64,000 nucleotides of DNA from CAVZBT01 sp963773605 (GCA_963773605.1 CAVZBT010000005.1:1-64000); one strand, 5' to 3'; shown: positions 25,562-34,629, numbered from the stretch's first letter. The notes: generated from the sequence alone by a model not told the origin. Numbers and translations: made by a program.

Positions 25562-26257
25562 CTATTTCCCGCCGAGTTTTCCGGCGAGGTTTTCGAGCTC
25601 GGCGATGAAAAGCCGCCTCTTGCGCCGCCGCGTTTCGTCGTCGGGGGCACGCAGAATCGAAGAGGGGTGGACGGTTGCCATCACGATCGGCGCAACCGGA
25701 GACTCAACGAACTCGCCGCGCCGGCGGCTCACCTTGAAGTCCCGTCCCAGCAAGGCCTGCGCAGCGGTCGCCCCCAGACAGACGACCGCCTGCGGCTTCA
25801 CTACCGCCAGCTCCGCCTCCAGCCACGGACGGCAAGCCGTGATTTCGGCGGCGTTCGGTTTCGCGTGAATGCGCCGCTTCCCTTTCGGCTCCCACTTGAA
25901 GTGCTTGACCACATTCGTCACGTAAACCTTGCCGCGATCGATCCCGGCAGCCTCCATCGCCTCGTCCAGGAGGCGGCCCGCCGGGCCCACGAATGGCTTG
26001 CCCGACAAATCCTCCTCGTTCCCAGGCTGCTCGCCGATAAACATGATCTTTGAGCTCCCGCTTCCCTCACCGAATACCGTCTGGGTGCCGCGTTCCCAGA
26101 GATCGCAGGCCCGGCAACCCGCCGCCGCCGTCCTGAGCAACGGCAACGTCGGCTGCACCGGGATGAGTGGCCCGGCAGCCTCACGCTCGGGCGCCTTTGC
26201 GCGCTTTCCCGCTTTTTCCACCCCGGAATCATGCCTTGACACCCGCGCGGCGGACAA
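25562..26257 (-). CDS. udgX: UdgX-type uracil-DNA glycosylase (covalent-trapping family)
   Basis: Iron-sulfur uracil-DNA glycosylase superfamily. The motif A region is GEQPGNEEDLSGKPFVGPAG (residues 75-94). Fe-S cysteines start at C48xxC51, and motif B is HPSSILR. The diagnostic UdgX R-loop KRRIH is present at 127-131; in the mycobacterial enzyme its His forms a covalent bond with the abasic sugar after uracil removal. The presence of the whole loop separates it from family 4 UDGs. The start is uncertain: a TTG at 26257 gives the longest frame and internal GTG codons are possible. It is divergent from imuA with 39 nt or slightly more between starts, implying a shared DNA-damage promoter region. 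Confidence 0.88.
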   Translation of the reverse strand: MSAARVSRHDSGVEKAGKRAKAPEREAAGPLIPVQPTLPLLRTAAAGCRACDLWERGTQTVFGEGSGSSKIMFIGEQPGNEEDLSGKPFVGPAGRLLDEAMEAAGIDRGKVYVTNVVKHFKWEPKGKRRIHAKPNAAEITACRPWLEAELAVVKPQAVVCLGATAAQALLGRDFKVSRRRGEFVESPVAPIVMATVHPSSILRAPDDETRRRKRRLFIAELENLAGKLGGK

Positions 26258-26266
26258 TGCAGAATT

Positions 26267-26284
26267 AGGTGAATAAAAGGTGAA
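26267..26284. promoter_or_regulatory. Direct repeat AGGTGAA-N4-AGGTGAA in the udgX/imuA divergent region
   Basis: The short AT-rich gap holds AGGTGAATAAAAGGTGAA, two identical heptamers 11 bp apart (one helical turn). Its second half could double as a Shine-Dalgarno for imuA (AGGTGA, 14 nt upstream, rather far). A damage-response regulator site is a reasonable guess. It does not resemble the classical LexA box. Confidence 0.35.
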
Positions 26285-26296
26285 AATCTAAGCCGC

Positions 26297-27025
26297 ATGC
26301 CCCTGGAATTCGTAATCCATAAAACCCCGGCCGACATCATGGTGGCCTCCCTCGCATTGAACAAGGCACGGCAAAGCTCTCCGGGTTTGAAGACCGTCCC
26401 GACCGGGATTGAGGCCGTCGACCGGGTTTGCGCCGGGCTGCCGCGCGGAGCCCTAACCGAGCTGTCCGGGCCGCGGTCCAGCGGCAGGACTACGCTGCTT
26501 CACTCCGCGCTGGCCCAAATCACCGCCCGGGGAGAGGTCTGCGCCATAATCGACGCCGGGGACTCGCTCGATCCCCATTCCGCGCAGTCGGCCGGCGTCG
26601 ATTTGAACCGCCTGCTCTGGGCGTGTTGCGGCGGCAGGCTGGATAAAGCGCTGAAAATTGCCGACATGCTGCTGCAGGGCGGCGGCTTCGGGTTCATTTC
26701 GCTCGACTTGGGAGACCTAACGGCGGATGCCGTCCGCAGGATCCCGATGATGTACTGGTTCCGGTTCCGGCGCGCCGTGGAAAATTCCGCTTGCGTGTTC
26801 CTCCTGATCTCCCCCCTCCACATTACAGGATCCTGCGCCTCCCTGGCACTGCAGGCGGGAACCGGGGTTCCGCGATGGGGCGGCTCCCCGCATTTTCCGT
26901 TTCTGGGCTCGCTCGAATACCGCATGAGCTTCGGCCGGTTGCGGGCAGGCCCGGTTACGGCTGATGGGACCGGGGAAATATGTATGCATGCGTCTATGGA
27001 CCCGCGCTCGCGGAAGATCAGCTAG
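26297..27025 (+). CDS. imuA: ImuA-like RecA-fold protein of the translesion mutasome
   Basis: 242-residue P-loop protein with the Walker A variant GPRSSGRTTLL at about residue 56 and a hydrophobic Walker B strand (FGFISLDLGDL). SPLHITGSCASLALQ follows, resembling the ImuA/SulA-like RecA paralogues. ImuA acts with ImuB and DnaE2 in damage-induced mutagenesis. The gene overlaps imuB by 46 nt, which fits translational coupling. Sequence similarity among ImuA proteins is weak, so the name rests largely on the operon context. Confidence 0.8.
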   Translation: MPLEFVIHKTPADIMVASLALNKARQSSPGLKTVPTGIEAVDRVCAGLPRGALTELSGPRSSGRTTLLHSALAQITARGEVCAIIDAGDSLDPHSAQSAGVDLNRLLWACCGGRLDKALKIADMLLQGGGFGFISLDLGDLTADAVRRIPMMYWFRFRRAVENSACVFLLISPLHITGSCASLALQAGTGVPRWGGSPHFPFLGSLEYRMSFGRLRAGPVTADGTGEICMHASMDPRSRKIS

Positions 27026-28311
27026 AAGTTCTGATCCAGTGTGGGTACGGTTTCTCCCCGAACGTGGAAAAGACACGGGGCGACACGATCGTCCTGGACG
27101 TTCGCGGCAGCGCACAGCTTTTCGGGCCACCCGAAAAGCTGTGCGCTCGGATAGGCGTCGAGGCGCGGCGCGCCGGCCTCGCGGTACGAATTGCCGTTGC
27201 CGCAGACCCGGATACGGCAGTCCTGGCCGCACACGGCTTTGAGACCGACATCGTGATCCCGCCAGGCAAGGAACCTGAATTCCTTGCCCCTCTGCCCATC
27301 GGTTTGTTGGCAACGTATCTACTCGACCAGAACCCGCATCGGGCGCAACGGTCCGGCAAAGTGGTGGAGAACCCTTGTGCCGCCCTGGAATTGTGGGGGG
27401 TAAGGACGCTGGGGCAATTTTCGGCGCTGCCGGAGCCGGGGGTCTTTGAGAGGCTCGGACCCGAGGGCATCGAGATGCAGCAACTGGCCCGGGGCCGTCG
27501 TTGTCGGCCCCTCCTCCCGGTGCGGCCTGCGCCGGGATTCTCCCAGTCGATCGAACTGGAACATCCGGTCGCCTTGCGGGAAACGCTCCTTTTCACGCTG
27601 GGCAGCCTGGTCAACCAGCTCTGCGCCAAGCTCAAAGCGCAGGCGCTCGCAGCGCGCGAACTGCGCATCCGGCTTGGCCTGGAAAAAGGGGGCAATGATG
27701 AGCGCGCCATCCGGCTTGCCTCCCCCACCCGGGACCACCGGTTGCTCCTCAAGCTGGCCGATATCGAAATCGAGGTGCACCCGCCCGAGTCGGCGGTTGT
27801 GGCGGTGACCGTATCCGCCGATCCGGCCAAACCGCGCACGACACAAAGGGGGCTGTTCTTGCCCCTGTCTCCGGAGCCCGAGAAACTCGAGCTGCACCTG
27901 GCCAGGATAGCCAAACTGATCGGCCAGGAGAATGTCGGATCCCCGGAGTTGATCGATAGCCATCGCCCGCAGGCATTTCGGATGAAGCACTTTCATCCTT
28001 TGGGGGCGGCGGCGGAGAAGAAGCCAGGCAGGGCCCTGGCGTTCAGGATCTTCCGGCCCCCGCTGAAGGCTTCCATCCGGCTCGAGAGCGACATCCCGGC
28101 CCGGTTAACAGCGGCAGGCGGCAAAGCGCAAGCCGGTCTGCGCGGGAGGGTGATCCGGGCGGCGGGCCCCTGGCGCACCTCCGGCGACTGGTGGGCCCCT
28201 ACCCGCTGGGCGCGCGACGAGTGGGATGTCCAGCTCGAGGATGGCTCGGTCTGCCGTATTTACCGTGACGCGATCACCGGCACCTGGTTTGTCGAAGGGA
28301 TTTACGACTGA
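26980..28311 (+). CDS. imuB: ImuB, inactive Y-family polymerase adaptor
   Basis: 443 residues opening MYACVYGP, as in ImuB (MFACIYVP style). There is a shortened Y-family palm and fingers with DVRGSAQLFGPPEKL, thumb-like ELWGVRTLGQFSALPE, and a little-finger domain (about residues 185-290). A C-terminal tail of about 90 residues ends DGSVCRIYRDAITGTWFVEG. The catalytic carboxylates of true Y-family polymerases are not apparent, as expected for ImuB, which bridges DnaE2 and the sliding clamp. It overlaps imuA upstream and shares one base with dnaE2 (TGATG). Confidence 0.88.
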   Translation: MYACVYGPALAEDQLEVLIQCGYGFSPNVEKTRGDTIVLDVRGSAQLFGPPEKLCARIGVEARRAGLAVRIAVAADPDTAVLAAHGFETDIVIPPGKEPEFLAPLPIGLLATYLLDQNPHRAQRSGKVVENPCAALELWGVRTLGQFSALPEPGVFERLGPEGIEMQQLARGRRCRPLLPVRPAPGFSQSIELEHPVALRETLLFTLGSLVNQLCAKLKAQALAARELRIRLGLEKGGNDERAIRLASPTRDHRLLLKLADIEIEVHPPESAVVAVTVSADPAKPRTTQRGLFLPLSPEPEKLELHLARIAKLIGQENVGSPELIDSHRPQAFRMKHFHPLGAAAEKKPGRALAFRIFRPPLKASIRLESDIPARLTAAGGKAQAGLRGRVIRAAGPWRTSGDWWAPTRWARDEWDVQLEDGSVCRIYRDAITGTWFVEGIYD

Positions 28312-31300
28312 TGTACATCGAGCTCCATGCGCGCTCGGCCTTCAGTTTTCTCGAAGGCGCTTCGCTGCCCGAAGAACTGGCCGCGCGCGCAGCGGAACTC
28401 GGGATGCCCGCGCTGGCCTTGCTGGACCGCGATGGCGTGTTCGGCGGGCCGCGGTTTCACGGCGCGGCTATGAAAGCGGGCCTGCGGCCGCACATCGGGT
28501 CGGAGATCACGCTCACCGACGGTTCCCGGTTGCCGCTGCTTGCCCGCAACCGCACCGGGTATCAAAACCTTTGCAGGCTTATCACACGCATGAAGCTGCG
28601 CGCGGCGAAAGGGACCGCTTCCGCCACCCGCGACGACCTCGCCTCCTTTTCCGAGGGCTTGATCTGCCTGACCGGGGGCTCCGATGGGCCGCTCACCCGG
28701 GCCTTGAACCAGGGAATCGAAGCAGCCACCCGCGAAACAGTGGACCTCTGCCGTATCTTCGGGCGAAAAAACATCTACGTGGAAATCCAGCGTCACTTCG
28801 GCCGGGCGGAAGAGGTACGCACCCAGGCCGTCGCCGAAATCTCCGCGATCACGGGCATCCCATTGCTGGCCACAAACGGCGTCAGGCACTGCAAATCCGA
28901 GCAGCGCCGCATCCTGGACGTGCTCACCTGCGTGCGACACAAGAAGACGCTCGAGAACGCAGGAACGCTGCTTGCCCGGAATTCGGAACGGCACCTCAAA
29001 GGCGCCGGGGAGATGGCCCGCCTGTTTCCCGACTTCCCGGACGCCGTCGCGCGCACGGCCGAGGTGTCCTCGCGGCTCGAGTTCACCCTAGCCGATCTCG
29101 GCTACGAGTTCCCGCGCTATCCCGTACCCGCCGGGGAGAGCATGATGTCCTTCCTGCGCCAACGAACGGAGGAAGGGGCCCGAAACCGGTACCTCCCGTA
29201 CCACGAACGCGCACGCCGCCAGATCGCGCGCGAACTCGAACTCATCGAGAAGCTCGAACTGGCCGGCTATTTCCTGATCGTCTGGGACATCGTTAATTTC
29301 TGTCGCGACCACGGCATTCTCGTCCAGGGGCGGGGATCCGCGGCCAACAGCGCCGTGTGCTACTCGCTCGGGATCACGGCCGTGGACCCGGTGGGTATGG
29401 ATCTGCTCTTCGAGAGGTTCCTTTCGGAGGAGCGCGGTGAATGGCCCGACATCGACCTCGATCTCCCGAGCGGGAACCAGCGCGAGCGGGCCATCCAGTA
29501 CGTGTACCAGCGTTACGGCAACCTCGGCGCGGCGATGACGGCAAACGTCATCACCTACCGCGGCCGTTCCGCGGCGCGCGAGGTCGGCAAGGCCCTCGGG
29601 TTTGACGGCGCCACACTGAACCAGTTGTGCAGCCTCGTCCGCGCCTGGGAATGGCATGACCCGAAGGATACCGCCGAACGCCAGTTCCGGGATGCCGGTT
29701 TGGACCTGCAGGACGCACGCATCCGAACCTTTCTGCGGTTGTACCAATCCGTCCAGGATCTGCCGCGCCACCTCGGCCAGCACTCGGGCGGGATGGTTAT
29801 CTGCCAGGGACAACTCGACTCGATTGTGCCCGTCGAGCCCGCAACCATGCCGGGGAGGGCCGTGGTCCAATGGGACAAGGACGACTGCGCCGCCATGGGG
29901 ATCTTGAAGGTCGACCTGCTCGGGCTGGGAATGATGGCAGTCCTGGAGGATACGATCACCCTGATCCGGGATTCCTATGGCGCGGAGGTCGACCTCGCTC
30001 ACCTCCCGCAGGACGACCCGGAAGTCTACACCACGCTCCGGGATGCCGACACCATCGGGATGTTCCAGGTCGAAAGCCGCGCGCAGATGGCCTGCCTCCC
30101 GCGGCTGCAGCCGCGGACTTTTTACGACATCGTCGTCCAGGTTGCCATCATCCGGCCGGGCCCGATCGTCGGCAAAATGGTGCACCCTTACCTCCAGCGC
30201 CGGCAGGGGCGCGAACCGCCGGATTGCCTGCACCCCACGCTGGAACCGGTCCTGAGACGCACTCTCGGGGTGCCTCTCTTCCAGGAGCAACTCCTGAAAA
30301 TGGCGATGATCTGTGCCGGCTTTTCGGGCGGCGAAGCCGAGGAGCTGCGCCGCGCATTCGGATTTAAACGCCCGGAGGCGCGCATGCAGGACGTCGAGGT
30401 CAAGCTGCGGAAAGGCATGCAGAAAAACGGGATCACCGGGGCGCAGCAGGATGCGATCGTTCACTCGATCACCTCGTTTGCGCTCTATGGCTTTCCGGAG
30501 TCCCACGCGGCCAGCTTCGCCCTGCTGGCGTATGCGAGCGCCTACCTGAAATGCCATTACCCGGCGGCATTCACCGCCGCACTCCTGAATAACCAGCCCA
30601 TGGGTTTTTACCACCCGGCCACGATCGTCAAGGATGCACAGCGCCATGGCTTGAGGGTGAAGCCGATCGACATTACCCGTTCGGACTGGGGCTGCACGGT
30701 CGAACCGGAGGAGGCTGGGAAATCCCTCAGGCTGGGACTGAAGTACGTGAAGGGGTTGCGCGAATCTGCCGGCAGCGCCATCGCCGAGGAAAGGCGGCGC
30801 CGGTGTTTCGCCGGCATCGACGATGTGTGGCACCGGGTGCCCGGCTTGCAGAAGGCCGAGGTGCGCGCGCTCGCCGCCGCCGGAGCTCTCAACTTTATTC
30901 AGCCGGGCCCGTTGATGCCTCACCGCCGCGACGCCCTGTGGCAGGTCGAACGGCTCGGCCGGGCGAAGGGAGCGCTGTACGAAGGACTGGTCGAGCCGGA
31001 CTCGGGATCACCGCTGGCAACCATGACGGAAGAGGAGCGCATCTCGGCGGACTTCCGCGTCACCGGCTTGACCACAGGACGGCATCCGATGGCCCTGCGC
31101 CGGCCGGAACTGATCCGGCTCGGCGCCTTGCGCGCCGCGGACCTGAAACGGTTGCCAAACGGTTTTCCGGTGCGCGTCGCAGGCTGCGTTATCGTGCGAC
31201 AGCGCCCGGGGACCGCGAAAGGATTCGTTTTCCTCAGCATGGAGGACGAAACCGGGATCGCCAACATTATCGTCGAGCCCGATCTCTTCGACCTGTACCG

Positions 31301-31439
31301 GGTGGAACTCGTGCAGCAGCCGTTTCTGTTGATTTCCGGAAAACTTCAGAACGTGGACCGCGTAATCTCGGTCAAAGCCAGCACCATCGAGGTGCTCCCG
31401 ATGGCGGCTGCCGCCACCCGATCGCATGACTTCCACTGA
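28311..31439 (+). CDS. dnaE2: Error-prone DNA polymerase III alpha subunit DnaE2
   Basis: 1042-residue C-family polymerase that performs translesion synthesis with ImuA/ImuB. The N-terminal PHP domain is YIELHARSAFSFLEGAS with ALLDRDGVFG. The palm has the catalytic PDIDLDLPSG (near residue 385) and the KVDLLGLGMMAVLEDTI region. The helix-hairpin-helix and OB-fold part ends GFVFLSMEDETGIANIIVE. The length matches DnaE2 (about 1,030-1,080) rather than replicative DnaE (about 1,160). The start overlaps the imuB stop by one base, giving a three-gene imuA-imuB-dnaE2 cassette. Confidence 0.95.
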   Translation: MYIELHARSAFSFLEGASLPEELAARAAELGMPALALLDRDGVFGGPRFHGAAMKAGLRPHIGSEITLTDGSRLPLLARNRTGYQNLCRLITRMKLRAAKGTASATRDDLASFSEGLICLTGGSDGPLTRALNQGIEAATRETVDLCRIFGRKNIYVEIQRHFGRAEEVRTQAVAEISAITGIPLLATNGVRHCKSEQRRILDVLTCVRHKKTLENAGTLLARNSERHLKGAGEMARLFPDFPDAVARTAEVSSRLEFTLADLGYEFPRYPVPAGESMMSFLRQRTEEGARNRYLPYHERARRQIARELELIEKLELAGYFLIVWDIVNFCRDHGILVQGRGSAANSAVCYSLGITAVDPVGMDLLFERFLSEERGEWPDIDLDLPSGNQRERAIQYVYQRYGNLGAAMTANVITYRGRSAAREVGKALGFDGATLNQLCSLVRAWEWHDPKDTAERQFRDAGLDLQDARIRTFLRLYQSVQDLPRHLGQHSGGMVICQGQLDSIVPVEPATMPGRAVVQWDKDDCAAMGILKVDLLGLGMMAVLEDTITLIRDSYGAEVDLAHLPQDDPEVYTTLRDADTIGMFQVESRAQMACLPRLQPRTFYDIVVQVAIIRPGPIVGKMVHPYLQRRQGREPPDCLHPTLEPVLRRTLGVPLFQEQLLKMAMICAGFSGGEAEELRRAFGFKRPEARMQDVEVKLRKGMQKNGITGAQQDAIVHSITSFALYGFPESHAASFALLAYASAYLKCHYPAAFTAALLNNQPMGFYHPATIVKDAQRHGLRVKPIDITRSDWGCTVEPEEAGKSLRLGLKYVKGLRESAGSAIAEERRRRCFAGIDDVWHRVPGLQKAEVRALAAAGALNFIQPGPLMPHRRDALWQVERLGRAKGALYEGLVEPDSGSPLATMTEEERISADFRVTGLTTGRHPMALRRPELIRLGALRAADLKRLPNGFPVRVAGCVIVRQRPGTAKGFVFLSMEDETGIANIIVEPDLFDLYRVELVQQPFLLISGKLQNVDRVISVKASTIEVLPMAAAATRSHDFH

Positions 31440-31490
31440 TGTGGGCGGGGCCGGCTCGCCCCGCGCTGCGCAATCCACCGGGTGTGCAAG
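31440..31490. repeat. Partial copy of the triple-hairpin repeat
   Basis: GTGGGCGGGGCCGGCTCGCC directly after the dnaE2 stop corresponds to the first hairpin of the complete copies at 47,519 and 51,466. The inner and second hairpins are degenerate or missing. It probably also serves as a terminator for the mutasome operon. The remaining bases to 31,674 show no gene. Confidence 0.5.
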
Positions 31491-31674
31491 GCCCGGCTGC
31501 GGCGCGCGCGGCCCCTTTCCTTTGCCCACAGGTCAAAATTTCCCGGGGCGGCTTTCCGGGGCAAATTGACACCCGCCCGCAGAAAACCCATAGATTCGGC
31601 AGATAAAACTAATACAATTAGTGGTACATGGATTGCTTCCAGTGAAATGACCCAGCAATGCTACGGGTGGGACT

Positions 31675-32652
31675 GTGAAAATCCTGATAGCCGATGACGA
31701 CGACGTGTCCCGCCGCGTGTTGCAGGCGACGCTGACCCAGTGGGGGTATGAGGTGTTCATCGCCTGCAACGGTATCGAAGCGTGGCAGATGCTGCAGGAC
31801 AGCAACGCCCCCAAGCTGGCTATCCTGGACTGGATGATGCCGGGCATGGACGGCATCGAGGTTTGCCGCGAGATACGCAAGCGCGAAGAGTCGCCGTACA
31901 CTTACATTCTGCTTCTGACCGCCCGGTCCCGCAAACGCGACATCATCGCCGGCCTGCGCGCCGGGGCCGATGACTACCTCACGAAGCCATTCGACTCGCA
32001 GGAGTTGAAGGTGAGGCTAAGGGCGGGCAAGCGCGTCCTGGACTTGCAGGCCGAACTCGTCGCCGCCCGGGAGTCGCTGCGCTACCAGGCTACGCACGAC
32101 AGCCTCACCGGGCTGCTCAACCGCGGCGCTATCCTCGGCACGCTGCGGAACGAACTGGACACCGCCAACCGGCGCGGCCTTCCGATCAGCGTCGTGCTGG
32201 CCGACCTGGACCACTTCAAGGATATCAACGACACCTACGGCCACATCATCGGGGACGCCGTTCTGCACGAAGCGGCGCGGCGCATGAAAAACTCGGTGCG
32301 CGTCCACGACTCGGTGGGGAGATATGGAGGGGAGGAGTTCCTCTTCATCCTGCCGGGATGCGACGGAAGCGATGCGACCAGCCAGGCGCAGCGCCTGCAG
32401 GCCTGCATCAACAGCCGCCCCATGGAACTGCCGCGCTTGACGATCTCGGTGGCGATGAGCCTCGGTCTCGTTTCCAAGGACGACCCGAAGGTCGAGGATC
32501 TCGATTCGCTGATTCAGGCGGCCGATGAGGGGCTATACCAGGCCAAAACCCAGGGCCGGAACCGCCTCGTCCTCAAGACCCCTGACTGGAACGACCCGGC
32601 CTATGCGACCCGCGTCCCCGTCGCCGGAACTACCGAATCCGAGAACCTCTAG
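31675..32652 (+). CDS. Response regulator with GGDEF domain (diguanylate cyclase)
   Basis: 325-residue two-domain cytoplasmic protein. The receiver domain covers residues 1-118 with acidic pocket D7-D9, phospho-acceptor D52 (LAILDWMMPGMDG) and LTKPFD. A short coiled linker (LDLQAELVAARESL) leads to a GGDEF domain opening THDSLTGLLNRGAI, with active-site GRYGGEEFLFILPG. GGEEF is a competent signature, so c-di-GMP synthesis under phosphorylation control is expected. An RxxD inhibitory site is not evident ahead of GGEEF. The start is GTG at 31675. No histidine kinase adjoins it. Confidence 0.92.
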   Translation: MKILIADDDDVSRRVLQATLTQWGYEVFIACNGIEAWQMLQDSNAPKLAILDWMMPGMDGIEVCREIRKREESPYTYILLLTARSRKRDIIAGLRAGADDYLTKPFDSQELKVRLRAGKRVLDLQAELVAARESLRYQATHDSLTGLLNRGAILGTLRNELDTANRRGLPISVVLADLDHFKDINDTYGHIIGDAVLHEAARRMKNSVRVHDSVGRYGGEEFLFILPGCDGSDATSQAQRLQACINSRPMELPRLTISVAMSLGLVSKDDPKVEDLDSLIQAADEGLYQAKTQGRNRLVLKTPDWNDPAYATRVPVAGTTESENL

Positions 32653-32727
32653 GGAAAGACGCTCGGCGCATTTCGCGACATGGCTTTTGCAGTTGCTTGC
32701 GCGCCCGCGCGAGGTTAGCATTTTCGC

Positions 32728-33036
32728 ATGAGTCCCAACCCCACAATCAATATTACCGTCCCTTGTCCCTGCTGCGGCGCCAGCCTCACCATCGACCCGC
32801 AACTCCGCAAGGTGGTCGCGCATGAGACGCCCCCGCAGAAGCACCACGATGCTCCCGATCTCGACCATGCCGGAGACGTCCTCCGCCAGCAGAAACTCCG
32901 CCGTGAAGCGCTTTTCAAGCAGAGCACAGAAGACGAAATGAGCAAGGCGCAGCTGCTCGAGCGGAAATTCGAGGAGGCGCTCAAGAAAAGCAAGGACGAA
33001 CCCGTCACCAGGCCGCAGCGCGACATTGACTTATAG
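32728..33036 (+). CDS. Small zinc-ribbon hypothetical protein
   Basis: 102 residues. Near the N-terminus, VPCPCCGASLTIDPQLRKVV contains a CxxCG half-site typical of zinc ribbons. A long, highly charged helix follows (LRQQKLRREALFKQ, KAQLLERKFEEALKKSKDE) that may be a coiled coil. There is no signal peptide. The protein resembles small conserved Acidobacteria proteins but I do not recognise a function. It is a stand-alone gene between the GGDEF protein and the convergent TatD/radical-SAM fusion. Confidence 0.75.
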   Translation: MSPNPTINITVPCPCCGASLTIDPQLRKVVAHETPPQKHHDAPDLDHAGDVLRQQKLRREALFKQSTEDEMSKAQLLERKFEEALKKSKDEPVTRPQRDIDL

Positions 33037-33074
33037 AAGACGGAAGCCGGAAGACGGAAGCCAGAAGACGTACG
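33037..33074. repeat. Short tandem 'GAAGACGGAAGCC' array
   Basis: About three imperfect copies of a 13-bp unit (GAAGACGGAAGCCGGAAGAC and onward, last unit GAAGCCAGAAGACG) lie immediately after a stop codon between convergent genes. It is a simple-sequence remnant with no coding role. Confidence 0.6.
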
Positions 33075-33094
33075 TTTCTCGGCCCGGCTCCTCC

Positions 33095-34468
33095 TTAGCG
33101 AAAATCGGTCGAACCGACCATGGGCTGGTATTCGCGTTCGCGCAGTTCGACGTTGAGGCTGCGAGCCAGCTTCCGGCACTCTTCCAGATTCACGGTGGGG
33201 ATGTCCACGACCGTCAGCGCCACGCGGGGAACCACCCCGACACACGACTTCGCGAACTCGATCACCGCCTCAAACGTGCCGTCCCCGAAATCGGGCCTCA
33301 CCAGCTTGCGGTAACCCTCGGGGTCGGGTGCGTCGATGCTGATGGAAACTTCATCCACGCAGGAGGCCAGTTCGGGAGCGATGTTCCTCCCGTGGATGAG
33401 ATTCCCATGGCCGTTGGTGTTCAGTCGGATTCGGGAACCCTTCTGCTTCAAAGCGTGTGAGATTTCGAGCAGGGCGTCGAGGCGCAGTGTGGGCTCGCCG
33501 AAGCCGCAGAAAACGATCTCCGCATATCTGGCGGGTTCACCGATAGCCTCCAGGTATTCTTCGACATCGTGTTCGCGCTCGAGCCGCAGGTTGTAGCCGC
33601 TGGCGATCGGGGACGTTTCCCGGCGGCAGAAGACGCAGTGCGCCGTGCACCGGTTGGTCAAATTGATGTACAAGCTGTCACGGATGGGGTAGACAAGGAC
33701 GTCCCCTTCGGCCCACGCCGGCTCTCCCGTGAGGCGCCGGAAGTTGTGGGCGGTGTTGCGCACGATATCCTCGAACGTCACCTCCATGGCGCCGGCGAGC
33801 ACGAGCGCTACCGACGCCACCGCCGAGGGCTCGTCGCGCGTGCCGCTTTCGACCAGGACCTCGTCCAGGCGCAGCTCCTGCGCCACTTCGCGCATTTGGG
33901 CCGAAGCGTCGGGGGAGGTCAGGAGCGGAGAAAACGACAGCAGGAGGCCGAGGTCGAGGCACTCGCGCGCCTGGTTTGCGGTGCCGGTGAAATTGTGCAC
34001 GTAGCCGCGGGATTTCGGCTGCTGTTCGAGAATCGAGAGCAGGTCGGGCCAGGCCTCGCGGCAATGAAGGATGACGGGAACGCGGGCCTCGTGCGCCATC
34101 CGCAGCTGCTGCCGGAAAAGGTCTCGCTGGACTTGCCGGGGCAAAGCGGGATCGCTGTAGTCGAGCCCGATCTCGCCCCACAGGAGCACTCCCGGATGGA
34201 GCATCATCGCGCCGATCCGCTCGAGCAGCGGTTCGGTCGCGGAGGCGGCGTCGTGCGGGTGCACGCCAATGGCGGCGCGCAGTTCCGGGTGTCGTGCCAG
34301 CAGTTCCAGGGTCCTCGAAACCGAATCGTCGACCGGGGTTGCGCGCGCCACGGTCAGGATGAGGCCCACACCCGCCGCGCGCGCCCGGTCGATCAGCTCC
34401 GCCCGGTTGTGGTCGAAGCGGGGATGGTCCAAATGTGTGTGCGCATCGATCAGCATCAGGCTAATCAT
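33095..34468 (-). CDS. TatD-like metallohydrolase fused to a radical-SAM domain
   Basis: 457 residues in two domains. Residues 5-250 are a TatD amidohydrolase barrel with DAHTHLDH, WGEIGLDY (metal Glu99), VILHCREAW (His135) and YVHNFTG (His158). Residues 262-455 are a radical-SAM barrel with the cluster motif CTAHCVFC (C274, C278, C281), FCGFGEPTLR and SISIDAP. Radical-SAM genes associated with tatD are a known family; here both are one polypeptide. In the TatD half the usual ETD before the last loop reads VESGTRDE, so the catalytic Asp appears lost. This suggests the hydrolase half is altered or structural. Substrate unknown. Confidence 0.88.
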   Translation of the reverse strand: MISLMLIDAHTHLDHPRFDHNRAELIDRARAAGVGLILTVARATPVDDSVSRTLELLARHPELRAAIGVHPHDAASATEPLLERIGAMMLHPGVLLWGEIGLDYSDPALPRQVQRDLFRQQLRMAHEARVPVILHCREAWPDLLSILEQQPKSRGYVHNFTGTANQARECLDLGLLLSFSPLLTSPDASAQMREVAQELRLDEVLVESGTRDEPSAVASVALVLAGAMEVTFEDIVRNTAHNFRRLTGEPAWAEGDVLVYPIRDSLYINLTNRCTAHCVFCRRETSPIASGYNLRLEREHDVEEYLEAIGEPARYAEIVFCGFGEPTLRLDALLEISHALKQKGSRIRLNTNGHGNLIHGRNIAPELASCVDEVSISIDAPDPEGYRKLVRPDFGDGTFEAVIEFAKSCVGVVPRVALTVVDIPTVNLEECRKLARSLNVELREREYQPMVGSTDFR

Positions 34469-34482
34469 ATACTACAGCGGCT

Positions 34483-34600
34483 TCGGAGTGGGCGGCTCGA
34501 TGCCGCTTCCCGGGGCAGCGCCCACCACAACCGTGAAAAGCGGCGCCGAGGCGCCGCGCTTCCATAAGCGCTGCCGATGTTTGTGGCGGCGGCTCGGCGG
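34483..34600. repeat. Family B 'GTGGGCGGCTCGATGCCG' hairpin repeat
   Basis: Between the divergent TatD/SAM and TPR genes, GAGTGGGCGGCTCGATGCCG and GCGGCGCCGAGGCGCCGC repeat the hairpin pair seen at 2,856 and 58,655. Downstream, TTGTACAA at 34615-34622 sits just before the TPR gene start and may be part of its promoter. Confidence 0.5.
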
Positions 34601-34629
34601 TGACAGGTGTCGTATTGTACAATTGAGGT

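Noticed and set aside
29088..30923. 611-codon minus-strand frame inside dnaE2
   Set aside because: Purely antisense to a conserved polymerase. Composition is rich in His, Arg and Asp without domains, and there is no ribosome-binding site.
33037..33074. CRISPR-like array
   Set aside because: Units of about 13 bp repeat without spacers and no cas genes are nearby; no CRISPR array was seen anywhere in the window.
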